NCBI GenBank assembly: GCA_045222555.1
Contig: JBGUYY010000091.1
Location: 124,001-188,000 of the forward strand
DNA length: 64,000 nucleotides
DNA from: UBA1756 sp045222555
GTDB lineage: Bacteria > Bacteroidota > Bacteroidia > Bacteroidales > WCHB1-69
Direction of reading: 5' to 3'
Position 1 is the stretch's first letter. Every line of letters starts with the position of its first letter. The notes under the pieces are model-generated. The model had not been told where the DNA came from and did not search any database. It worked only from the letters and a program-made list of their open reading frames with translations. Both the position numbers and the translations under genes were made by a program. This document shows positions 35,301 to 43,130 of the stretch, one piece after another.

Positions 35301-38300
35301 ATAACATTGGCCATGTTCAAGGTAATAGTATCACCGGCGCTATCTGTGGTTATAATCAGAATGATGCATATTTGATTGGTAACTTCTATGATAAACAATT
35401 CAGTTACTCTATCGGTGTGAACGGTGTTGACCTTGTCGGCCATGCAGAAGGTAAACTTACCTCTGAAATGGTAGGTGAAGGCTTGAAAGAGACCTTAGGT
35501 GTGACCAATACTACAATTTCTGGTTCACCATACGATTCATGGCTGTATGCGAATGGGCTTTATCCGCAAGTGAAATATGTGCGCAACCAGGCTTGGGGCA
35601 AGGATGGCTCTGTGGTGTCGGCTACGCCCATTATTATGCCTGCCACCGTTACCTCATGGAACATTCCGTCGGCTGAGCCGCCTGCCATTTATGGTGCGGG
35701 TAGCGACACTACCTCATGGAGCGTGTTAGATGGCGAGTTCGCATTGGAAATCAACGACCATGTCCATTTCACCATCAAGAATGTGGGTGTGGCAGAGGTG
35801 GCCGCATCGGCTCACGACTCTATCTACAAGCGTGTGCGTATTGTGATCGGCGTGTCGGAAGAGTCGCCCATCATCATTAAGGACTACAACGAGTTGTGCA
35901 ACTTCCGCGATGGTATCAACAGCAACCGTAAGTTCTATTATGATGCCGCTACGCAAACCTTCTGGACCAGCCAAGATGGTACACATAGTCGTATTGAGAT
36001 TCCCGAAGGAGGTGATGGCATGTTCTTCCGCTTGGAGAATGCAATTGATATGGGAACTTACGAAGGAACGTGGACTCCTATCGGTAAGCGCGACACCTGC
36101 GCTTTCAAAGGGCATTTCAATGGCAATGGCAAAGCGATTGCCGGTATGACGGTGACCAACGCTGGCAACGATGGTAATTATCACGGTTTGTTCGGATATA
36201 ATACGGGTACCCTGAAAAACGTCATCCTTACCAATGCTTCAGTGGTGGGTAGTAATAGAACGGGTATCTTGTGCGGATATAACCGCGGTACCCTCACTCA
36301 CTGTTCGGTTATCGGCGGTACGGTGACAGGTAGTAGTTCTTATACAGGCGGTATTTGCGGTCAAAGCGAAAATGGTTCTATTACTGAATGCTACAATACC
36401 AGTGTGGTGACCGGTAGAAGTTATGTGGGCGGTATAGCAGGTCAGACTGCTGGTGGTGTTACTTCATTATGTTTCAACGCCGGTAAAGTGGCAACTCCTA
36501 CGGGCAGTTACAACTATTGTGGTGGTATTTCTGGCTACAACACCTCTTTCATGAGCGACTGTTACAATACAGGTATTGTTAGTGGTGTTGACTACGTGGG
36601 CGGTGTTGTAGGATATAATGGTACTTCTCAGTTTGCACGCCTATATAGCGCAGGCCAGGTGACGGGAACGGGTAGTCATGTGGGTGCTATTTGTAATGCT
36701 ACGAGCGCTTCTTATTTCCCGCAAAATGCGGCTTTCGATACCCGTATGATTCCTGGTTGTGGAGCTATCGGTAGTCTTGACCCGAATAACCAGAGCAAGT
36801 ACACCGAACAGATGCATGGTGATGGTTTGCAGAGCCTGTTAGGCACCGACAACTGGACTTATACCGACAGCCTCTACCCGCAGCTTACCGTATTTGTTGG
36901 TGAGGATGCCTCATACGTATCGGTTACCCCCATCTTCTTGCAGGGTGCACAAACTACCTTAGATGTTACCTCTCCCTTCATGGCCTATAACAAGAATGAA
37001 GTGAATTGGGACTATGTGGTACCCACCGACGTGGTGAACCTCACTACCGCCAACCAGCCCGAATCGGGTCGCGTAACCGTAGAGAACTGCGGTCCTGTGA
37101 GCCTGAAGGTGACCAAGAACTTGGCCCTTCGCCAGATTGACCTCGTGGTGCAAAATGTGAGCGCCGGCGAATACAACGACACCACCTGCGGTGGCGAGTA
37201 CTTGTGGACCGTCAACAACCGCTACTACTCTTCCACCGGCGACTATATCGAGCCTGTGGAAATCGGCCCCGGCTGTAACCAGATTACCACCCTCCACTTG
37301 GTAGTGCCCGATCCTCTGTCCATCACTATGGAGGCTGGCGATGTGGTGTGCTACGGTCAGAATAATGGCCACATCACTCCCCACGTTACGGGCTGCTTCG
37401 GCACCTATACCTATGAATGGAGCAAAGAGGGTGACGCCTCCTTCAGCAGCACGGCAGATGAACTTACGGGATTGCAGCCGGGTACCTATACCGTTGTGGT
37501 AACCGATGCTACCAAAACCAACTGTACTGTCTCTGCCTCGGTGACCATTTCAGAGCCCACCGAACTTACCGTTACGAATACTACTTTCGATAGCCACTGC
37601 TGGAACGATAACGATGGTGAAGTGAGCTTCAATATCGCTGGCGGTATCACTCCGTACACTATTACTTGGACTACCCCGAGTTCAGGTTCTGCTAACCAGT
37701 CGTTGGCCGGTACCTACTCGATGAGCGGTCTCCCGGATGGTGTGTACGACTTTGTGGTGAAAGATGCCAACGAGTGCTCCGTCTCCAATACTGTTGAGAT
37801 AGCCGATGATGACACCCCGTATGCCATTACTGCTTACGGTATCGACAAATTGTATGATGGTGTGTCGGTGAATCCGAAACAATACACTTTGAGCATTGGT
37901 GGCGGCACGGCTGTGACACTGCCTGCTGGTGTGCCTTATATTTTGCCGAATGATGATACGCTCAAGGTAACCGTATCTCAGACTGATGAGTTAGTGAATG
38001 CGGGTGCTTATTCTAACACCCTCACTAATGTGGTGATTAAGCGTGGTACCGAGGATGTGACCTGCCGCTACCATCTGATTCAGACCAACAGTACGGTGAA
38101 CATTCAGAAACGTAATATCACCCTTACTTCAGCCACCGATGAGAAAAATTATGATGGCGATCCGCTTGTCAACTCTACCGTAACGGTAACGGGAGATGGC
38201 TTTGCTACGGGCGAAGGCTGCACATTTGATGTAACTGGTACTCAGACAGAAGCTGGTGTGTCTTCGAACACCTTCACCTATACGCTTAATACGGGTACTA

Positions 38301-41300
38301 ATCCTGATAACTATATCATAACGAAGGTGGAAGGAACATTGACAGTAAACCGTGATGGTATGGTTGTCGTTACCCTTCTTACTACAAGCAAGGTGTATGA
38401 TGGCACTGCCCTCGAAGGTAATTATAGTGTGAGCGGTGTTCGCTCGGGTGAACATGCTGTTGTGACTTTCACTGCGCCTTCCATCACCAATGCAGGTACG
38501 TTAACCTACACGATTGCTAAGACTGACGTGGTGGTTCTTGACGGTGCCAATGTGGATGTCACGAGCAATTACGACAGTATTGCCATTACTCCTGGTACGC
38601 TGACCATCAACCCACGTGAGATCACTTTGATTTCCAATACTGCCTCGAAAACGTACGATGGCACGGAGTTGTATGACCATGCTGTATCGATTTCTGGCGA
38701 TAGTGAAGATGACATTTTTGCAAGTCAGATTGAGAATTTGAGAGCTTCAGCCCTTTCTCCTGTTGTGGATTATACTCCCACTCCGGTTGACAATGCCATT
38801 ACGTTCTCCCCGAAAACCACTTATGTGGGTGCGAACTACACCCTCACCTACAGCACCGGTACGTTGACGATCAACAAGAAATCGGCTTCCTATAAGGGTG
38901 ACACCCTCATCGAGCCTTATACGGGTTTAGAGCAGTGCGCCACGAGTTTCACTGTCTCGAATCTACTGACAGGACATACCTTATCGGGTGTAACCTATTC
39001 CGCTTGCGGTACCAATGCCGGCACCTATAACGGTACATTCACAGGTACTCCGGTGGTGATGAACGGTTCTGCCGATGTGACCGCCAACTATGAACTTACT
39101 GCTGTTCCGGCTACTCTCACCATCAACCCGGGAGAGGTCGAGATCGTTATCACTTCTGCTACGATGAGCGATGTGTATTATGATGGTCAGAACCATACGA
39201 TGCAAGAATACACGGTTACCTATAACGGTACGGCTATTGATCATGAGGCCGGCAACGTGTTCTCGTTTGTGCTGCCCACGGGCGATAACCTCAAAATCAC
39301 CCCGACCAACTATGGTGCAACGGGTATTACCGATGTGGCCGATGGTCCGCAAATTAATGACTTCACCTACAATCTGCAGCATTCAGAGAACTATTCAGCG
39401 GATGCTGTCACCACACAGAAGGGTACGTTGGAACTTGAGAAACGTTTGGTAACCATCCGTTCCAAATCATGGACACAGTCTTACACGGGACAGGAGGTCC
39501 GCAAGGATGAAATCACCATTGCTGGTATGGGCTTCGTAAGTGGTGAAGGTATTGATGCTTCTGCTACTGACTGGACCTACATGGATGCTCATCCTTGTAT
39601 TGATGTGGACACTTTCAACAATGTATTTGACTATGTCCTCACTTCTGCAACCGATCCTAATAACTATGACATTACGAAAGAATATGGAAAGATTATTATC
39701 AACAAGGTAACACTTACTGTAACGGCTGATAACAAGTCACGTCCCTATGGTAACGAGAATCCTGAATTCACCTACCAGATGAGTGGTTTTGTGACAGGTG
39801 AAGACGAAGATATTGTGCGTGCGGCTGGCAAGATGACGGGTGAGCCTGTATTGACGACTACTGCTACAAGCACCACCTCCACGGGTAGTAGCTATGTGAT
39901 TGAGATTGCCCAAGGTACTTTGGCCGCTACCAACTACAACTTCTACTTTGTGAATGGTACGTTGGCCATCACGGCTCGCCAGATCCATATCAACGCGTTG
40001 CCAGTGACCGCTACCTACGATGGTACCGTCCATACATGGGAAGAGTCTGCCGCTCCGCACTACGTGATCCCGGATCCGACAGAGTTGCGTTCAGGCGATG
40101 AAATCACCAACGTGGTGATTAGTGGTAATGCTCGTGAAGCTGGTTCGAATGTGGGTGGTGTGAGTGTTACAGGTATCACCATTATGAATGGGGAAGTGAA
40201 TGAAACCTCCAACTATCAGCCTGTTTACACCGCTGCCGACATCACCATCGCCAAACGTCCTTTGAAGATTGTGGTGGGTGATGGTACGGTTGAGTATGAT
40301 GGGAATCCGCATAGTGGAGATGCTATTCCTACTCCGAAATATACGATTGATCCGTCCACCTCACTGGCTCCTACCGATGCTATCACCACCATCGATATCA
40401 TTGGTGGCGGTACTGAGGCTTCTGCCACTCCGTATGATGTGTATGTGAATATGAGCACTCTTCATATTGAAAATTCAGAGCTTGACCATACCATTAACAT
40501 GAAGGGCAGTTACGAAATTGTGGTTGACACAGGTGACCTCACCATCACTCCTCTTGCCACTGTTACTGTGAATGTGAAAGGTCGCACCGATACGGTGACC
40601 TATGATGGAGTTTCTCATACGGTGACCGGCTATGACCTTTCTTGCGAAAACGCTCTGTTTGATCTGACTACGGTCTCCTTCACAGGCACTCCTGAGGTAA
40701 CGGGTACCAATGCTGACACCTATATCTACACCCTCGCGGCTACTGATTTCAGCAGCACGGATGCCAACTTCACCACTGTGGAGTTCAATATCGAGCGGAA
40801 TGTGGTATTGGTCATCAACAAGAAAGCTGTTACGATCACAGCTAATGACTGGGAAGTGATGTATGATGGTGAAACGCATACCTACGCTGAAAATACCGGT
40901 GCTATTCTCACCGTTACGGGTCTGGTGAGCGGCCACACGGTGGCTGACACCACCATGACGGGTTCGGGTGTTGATGCGAATACGTACGACATCACTCCTG
41001 CTGGTGCAGTTATCAAGGATGCTTCTAATAATGTGGTAACGGATAACTACGAAATCACCTATGTAGAAGGTTTGTTGACCATCACTCCGCGTACACCTGT
41101 TACGGTGATTATTCAGGAGCATGGTGCCGAGTACGAGTACGACGGCACTCTCAAGACCGTTTCTGGCTACAGTGTATCGGTTAGCGATCCGCTCTATCTC
41201 GAAAGCTACATTGCCTTCAGCGGTACTTCTACTGTATCGGGCGTGGGTAGCGAAACCGCACTGTCCACCTATCAGATGGAATTGCAGGCTAGCAACTTCA

Positions 41301-42754
41301 GTAACAATAGTACCAACTTTACGGGTGTTACGTTCACCGTTCTGGATAGCGCCTTGTACATCTATCCGAAGTTGAAAGCTCAAGTGACTGACCTTGTCAG
41401 CGACTTGTGCCTCGGTGGTGACAATGGTGCCGCTACCATCAACGTTACGGGTGGTAAGACCATTAATGGCAAGTACAACTTCTCGTTGAATGGTGGTACG
41501 GCTCAAGCATTCACCGCTCCGCATACCTTCGATCATCTGTCGGTTAACGACTACACCGTAGTGATTACCGACTCACTGAACTACTCGGTTACCGTAACCT
41601 TTAGCATTGAAGGAAGCACCGATGTGCTGTCGGCTACTATCGTTACTCCCACCGAGCTCTGTCCGAACCAGGGCAACTACTCGGTGAGTGTGAACGTGAG
41701 CGGTGGTACAGCTCCTTACGCCTACACTTGGACGGGTGCTCAGGATGTGGATGCTCCTGCTACGCAGGTGGTACAGACCGAAGTGAACGACGGTGGAACT
41801 ACCTATACCGTGAGTGTGTCCATTTTGGATGCTAATAACTGCCCGATAGAGGCCAACACTACCTTCACGGTGAAACCTTCTGTGACAAAGACCACCAGCC
41901 TCTCTAACATCGTTTGTCCGGCTGACATGGATGTCACAATGAAGTATGGTGTTTACGACACGCTGTTGACGCTCATTGAGCCCACTTGGACCAGCAACAT
42001 TCCGACGATGCCGCTGACCCTCGTGAGCGATGCTCCTGCCACCAGCCGCTTCGGCGTGAGAGAAGGTCGTGAAGACAGCACCTACACCATCCACTGGCAT
42101 TTGATGGACACCTGCGGTGGCGACAGCCTCATCTGCACGCAGACCATCATCGTCAGATTCCCCGAATGTAGCTCTGTAACAGCTGAAGGTCACACCTATC
42201 AGGCTGTTCGTTTGGGTGCCAACTGCTGGACTCGTAGCAACCTTGTTACTCCTGCTCCACAGACTCGTAGTTCTGCTAACGGCGAGTACAAGTACAACAA
42301 CGACGATGCATTGGCCGCCCAGTTTGGTTTGCTCTACTCATGGTATGCAGCAAGCGGAGTGCCGCAGGGCAGCAGCACTGAGCCTACTATGGTAGACGGC
42401 CATGTTCAGGGTTTGTGTCCTACTGGCTGGGCTTTGCCGACGGCAGAAGACTTCATCATCATGGTGGATGCCATCGGTGGTGTGCCGTACATGAAGAGTG
42501 CCGACAGCGACTTCTGGATCAGTGGTCTTGAAGGTAGCACTCCGAGCAGCGGCTTCGATGCGCTGGGTGCTGGTTACTACAAATCTGCAACCGACTCCTT
42601 CGAAGGTTTGATGACCGTGGCTCGCTTCTGGACCAGCACGCCTGCTTCCAGCACCACTGGTACGGCTGTTCAGTGTGCAGTATGCGAGGGCGAGGATGTT
42701 CTCGTAGCACCGAAGACTGACGGTTACAGCATCCGCTGCGTGAGAGTTCAATAA
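29381..42754 (+). CDS. Giant secreted GLUG/SprB/YDG-MBG/FISUMP repeat protein (4457 residues)
   Basis: A single uninterrupted frame. Residues 1-33 form a signal peptide ending AVKAQ. Five modules follow (about 41-341, 437-904, 987-1407, 1490-2070, 2160-2507). Each opens with a segment like LAKFRDGINSGSPFEY and an F..T.NI...NW.PIG motif, then runs of GLUG motifs (NVGGIVG / GGVVGYS, CYNTG, VTG) and ends YP.IKG. SprB-like repeats occupy ~2644-2810, about 13 YDG/MBG domains (cores such as SKVYDGTAL, SRPYGNENPEF) ~2814-4000, Ig-like repeats ~4000-4260, and a FISUMP domain (LGANCWTRSN ... LCPTGWALPTAEDF ... YSIRCVRVQ) the last ~195. No T9SS sorting domain is present. The likely role is a surface adhesin or stalk; this is inference from repeat type. 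It is a paralogue of the next gene. Confidence 0.9.
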   Translation: MKKLYNVQPKFMKAVLMMAVMLFLIAPAAVKAQSDVDGSEEHPIPIYNAEQLIALATCHNSAAQYYYNSDDGIIQTANPGTGHGFLIRGNNGSIHYKLMADIDLNPNKDVAGCDGVDNGFVEWSPIGVTGKVFYAQFDGNYHIISGLYVNKPTQSQKGFFGMMTSNSSVKNLGIVNSYISGKDDVGGIVGSLTNATVTHCFVDATVVGSRHCGGVVGYSQAAEGFSRIDTCYAAGSVSSFSDHVGGVVGGSKATYITSCYSSVVVNYTAPNQIGGILGYDDGGSVVVNSYYDRQMCPANTPYGVGKWTNDMVQSFWTDLGENYLFAYAGTNDDYYPSLKGFAQTNMSVRLSTLPIILSGEQTMADVRENFTVSGKNDGFTWVSSDNTAAEVTVVYGNYSVVVKRQAWFMLKASYGTLSHTVAMYSAKDPAIGTEANPFTINNMDDLAKFRDGINSGSPFEYQHFVIPARGNNTYFLQTANITLPDANWNGSSRKIGKSANEAFAGIYDGGGHEVQGLKVTSGSYAGFFGYVQYGTIKNLGVRVKQFTASGSYGGPLCAIIQGGTIENCYSTPENSDVILQLNNRCGGLIGYAERDTVRIIGCYNECDIVTYGDAVQTDLGGIISGNHGQDLPYIYIYNCCNKGNITGKASYCGGVAGIIYLSSSSSAEVSHCRNEGNITNTYMPQNNSDERTAGILGYTNLNSQMKLSYCSNTGNITVYAYAAGILGPGSCYVDYCYNTGDITIVEEGQPRVDNVAGISVSGKNRYCLNLGKVTAGRGASAIGIGSYAQHCFNAGEVTASMSVGTNAAYGVNTTTSNSSDYNINIGGVYGQYTYRGPIGTVANNFVDVQMVPASTVTSYGTPKTTSEMLGTGLQSKLGDEHWVYTEGMYPRIKGLENEDAMIVAASPVCLVTGETVNGVSSNFTVSGCDSSVVWTKDGNLVTNITGCTHNSSNVSVADDPVAGATTLTATRNGVSKTVRLNSAVAPAGVLDVTNLADLKTLRDGVNTGAPFEYHSVLVPAGAQGTTFRQTASNIDLSSETNWEPIGTEEAPFRGIYNGNGDTISHLTQSDMTNSGLFGVTQKSKIHHLTLTEVNISNIHTTAGTFITVAIEDTLSYCYAHGSISGNETSGIMAVTHVGGLVGKSQLVRIDNCGNYCSVTGGARACAGGLIGYAEATGAPTSANASKNRIVNSFNAGEITGNYMVGGLVGRGSRIYDSYNYGNIIANTDAIYVGGLSAANTYVESSFNTGKVTVANCAAGQDTYVGGLVAYQGSSTNYNIVDSYNAGIIEGANRKHVGGLVGAIAGDYRGSISTSYNLNAVNGNGEFVGAILGYNIQVDNSNITNNYYDQAFCQKGGLNGEDVAGKAEAKTTAELTNGTTLPSGFSSTKWTAAAGYYPRVASIATADASLASAAKLQLPDGETAQAVSNDVDLATGGCVDNVTWGLESGNSISFTPSTCTGHVVSRGVVYVVASVSSVPYKLVKVNAGISENSPLIIKSKTELVNFRNLVNAGATFYYNESDQTYHADDEGGYFAITNQGEDLYFKLTCDVNLSDGVWTPIGLNEDGKHFNGHFNGDNHTITGLQLTSNGDYQGLFGYLENGSIRNINMEKSKMAGEGNSRGFVCGYNDAGVIDHCSTHLDTIVVTSGSAVGGICGTSLGAVQNCSSDHDTISSSTTTLVGGICGVGRNGSISNCNVQNLAMVTDASYTGGVCGRVFKNLIDNCQIKNSSLKMSKAYVGGICGYDSLSTIQYCSFVNTNMESASNSGGIVGYAWGYNTAANPSGITNYIRKCYTDGGSIEAPNGECVGGIIGQSYRTSYIRVVGCQNNIPVHGKRNVGGVVGEAQGYVDSCVNTAAVHGEYTLAESVKESYCGGVVGYLYDGASYCRWLVNFGDVTGEGNRVGGIVGHNMGSQLMMSFNSGRVVGQDYVGGIAGRSGAREIDCYNAGQVFGGSFVGGIAGAQFVTAYSNGLSRCYNIGHVQGNSITGAICGYNQNDAYLIGNFYDKQFSYSIGVNGVDLVGHAEGKLTSEMVGEGLKETLGVTNTTISGSPYDSWLYANGLYPQVKYVRNQAWGKDGSVVSATPIIMPATVTSWNIPSAEPPAIYGAGSDTTSWSVLDGEFALEINDHVHFTIKNVGVAEVAASAHDSIYKRVRIVIGVSEESPIIIKDYNELCNFRDGINSNRKFYYDAATQTFWTSQDGTHSRIEIPEGGDGMFFRLENAIDMGTYEGTWTPIGKRDTCAFKGHFNGNGKAIAGMTVTNAGNDGNYHGLFGYNTGTLKNVILTNASVVGSNRTGILCGYNRGTLTHCSVIGGTVTGSSSYTGGICGQSENGSITECYNTSVVTGRSYVGGIAGQTAGGVTSLCFNAGKVATPTGSYNYCGGISGYNTSFMSDCYNTGIVSGVDYVGGVVGYNGTSQFARLYSAGQVTGTGSHVGAICNATSASYFPQNAAFDTRMIPGCGAIGSLDPNNQSKYTEQMHGDGLQSLLGTDNWTYTDSLYPQLTVFVGEDASYVSVTPIFLQGAQTTLDVTSPFMAYNKNEVNWDYVVPTDVVNLTTANQPESGRVTVENCGPVSLKVTKNLALRQIDLVVQNVSAGEYNDTTCGGEYLWTVNNRYYSSTGDYIEPVEIGPGCNQITTLHLVVPDPLSITMEAGDVVCYGQNNGHITPHVTGCFGTYTYEWSKEGDASFSSTADELTGLQPGTYTVVVTDATKTNCTVSASVTISEPTELTVTNTTFDSHCWNDNDGEVSFNIAGGITPYTITWTTPSSGSANQSLAGTYSMSGLPDGVYDFVVKDANECSVSNTVEIADDDTPYAITAYGIDKLYDGVSVNPKQYTLSIGGGTAVTLPAGVPYILPNDDTLKVTVSQTDELVNAGAYSNTLTNVVIKRGTEDVTCRYHLIQTNSTVNIQKRNITLTSATDEKNYDGDPLVNSTVTVTGDGFATGEGCTFDVTGTQTEAGVSSNTFTYTLNTGTNPDNYIITKVEGTLTVNRDGMVVVTLLTTSKVYDGTALEGNYSVSGVRSGEHAVVTFTAPSITNAGTLTYTIAKTDVVVLDGANVDVTSNYDSIAITPGTLTINPREITLISNTASKTYDGTELYDHAVSISGDSEDDIFASQIENLRASALSPVVDYTPTPVDNAITFSPKTTYVGANYTLTYSTGTLTINKKSASYKGDTLIEPYTGLEQCATSFTVSNLLTGHTLSGVTYSACGTNAGTYNGTFTGTPVVMNGSADVTANYELTAVPATLTINPGEVEIVITSATMSDVYYDGQNHTMQEYTVTYNGTAIDHEAGNVFSFVLPTGDNLKITPTNYGATGITDVADGPQINDFTYNLQHSENYSADAVTTQKGTLELEKRLVTIRSKSWTQSYTGQEVRKDEITIAGMGFVSGEGIDASATDWTYMDAHPCIDVDTFNNVFDYVLTSATDPNNYDITKEYGKIIINKVTLTVTADNKSRPYGNENPEFTYQMSGFVTGEDEDIVRAAGKMTGEPVLTTTATSTTSTGSSYVIEIAQGTLAATNYNFYFVNGTLAITARQIHINALPVTATYDGTVHTWEESAAPHYVIPDPTELRSGDEITNVVISGNAREAGSNVGGVSVTGITIMNGEVNETSNYQPVYTAADITIAKRPLKIVVGDGTVEYDGNPHSGDAIPTPKYTIDPSTSLAPTDAITTIDIIGGGTEASATPYDVYVNMSTLHIENSELDHTINMKGSYEIVVDTGDLTITPLATVTVNVKGRTDTVTYDGVSHTVTGYDLSCENALFDLTTVSFTGTPEVTGTNADTYIYTLAATDFSSTDANFTTVEFNIERNVVLVINKKAVTITANDWEVMYDGETHTYAENTGAILTVTGLVSGHTVADTTMTGSGVDANTYDITPAGAVIKDASNNVVTDNYEITYVEGLLTITPRTPVTVIIQEHGAEYEYDGTLKTVSGYSVSVSDPLYLESYIAFSGTSTVSGVGSETALSTYQMELQASNFSNNSTNFTGVTFTVLDSALYIYPKLKAQVTDLVSDLCLGGDNGAATINVTGGKTINGKYNFSLNGGTAQAFTAPHTFDHLSVNDYTVVITDSLNYSVTVTFSIEGSTDVLSATIVTPTELCPNQGNYSVSVNVSGGTAPYAYTWTGAQDVDAPATQVVQTEVNDGGTTYTVSVSILDANNCPIEANTTFTVKPSVTKTTSLSNIVCPADMDVTMKYGVYDTLLTLIEPTWTSNIPTMPLTLVSDAPATSRFGVREGREDSTYTIHWHLMDTCGGDSLICTQTIIVRFPECSSVTAEGHTYQAVRLGANCWTRSNLVTPAPQTRSSANGEYKYNNDDALAAQFGLLYSWYAASGVPQGSSTEPTMVDGHVQGLCPTGWALPTAEDFIIMVDAIGGVPYMKSADSDFWISGLEGSTPSSGFDALGAGYYKSATDSFEGLMTVARFWTSTPASSTTGTAVQCAVCEGEDVLVAPKTDGYSIRCVRVQ

Positions 42755-42774
42755 TCTTATCAAATAAATTTCTA

Positions 42775-42809
42775 ACACCCGCTGTAGCAATACGGCGGGT
42801 GTTTTTTTT
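42775..42809 (+). terminator. Terminator of the first giant gene
   Basis: ACACCCGCTGTA, a GCAA loop and TACGGCGGGTGT form a 12-bp stem with one G-U pair, followed by eight T. It differs at two positions from the terminator after the second giant gene (58592-58626). Confidence 0.93.
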
Positions 42810-42900
42810 GTATTGCTGAAGAATATTTGTTATTTGCATAAATTTCAATTCAATCTACTGAAATAAAAGGTGTAAACTCCGTTCTTTCAATAATTTACAA

Positions 42901-42908
42901 TAATTTTG
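42901..42908 (+). promoter_or_regulatory. Candidate -7 element of the second giant gene
   Basis: TAATTTTG matches TAnnTTTG and sits at the same distance from the conserved leader blocks as TATCTTTG does before the first giant gene. With the terminator at 42775 upstream, the two giants are separate transcription units. Confidence 0.65.
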
Positions 42909-42914
42909 CCCCTT

Positions 42915-43130
42915 ATTCGTCTATTAGGAATGAAGTAGATGGTTTGCATGTAACTCACTGAACTATAGTTGCTTTTATTTTCCATAGGGGTGTTGTGTGC
43001 TTTTGTGTTTGGCATAAAATCTGATTTGTTTTACGAAAACGCGCTTGAAAGTTCCTAACATCGCCATTTATAGGAAATTATATAAGTTGAAAAACGAAAA
43101 CAGAAAATATTACCCATAATAGATAACGGC
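42915..43130 (+). promoter_or_regulatory. Long 5' leader of the second giant gene
   Basis: The first ~105 nt align gap-free with 29117-29222. TAACTCA is at 42951 and TGTGCTTTTGTGTTTGGCA at 42996-43014, spaced 45 bases apart exactly as in the first leader. The rest of the leader is unrelated in sequence, which makes the conserved part stand out as functional or recently copied. Confidence 0.6.
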
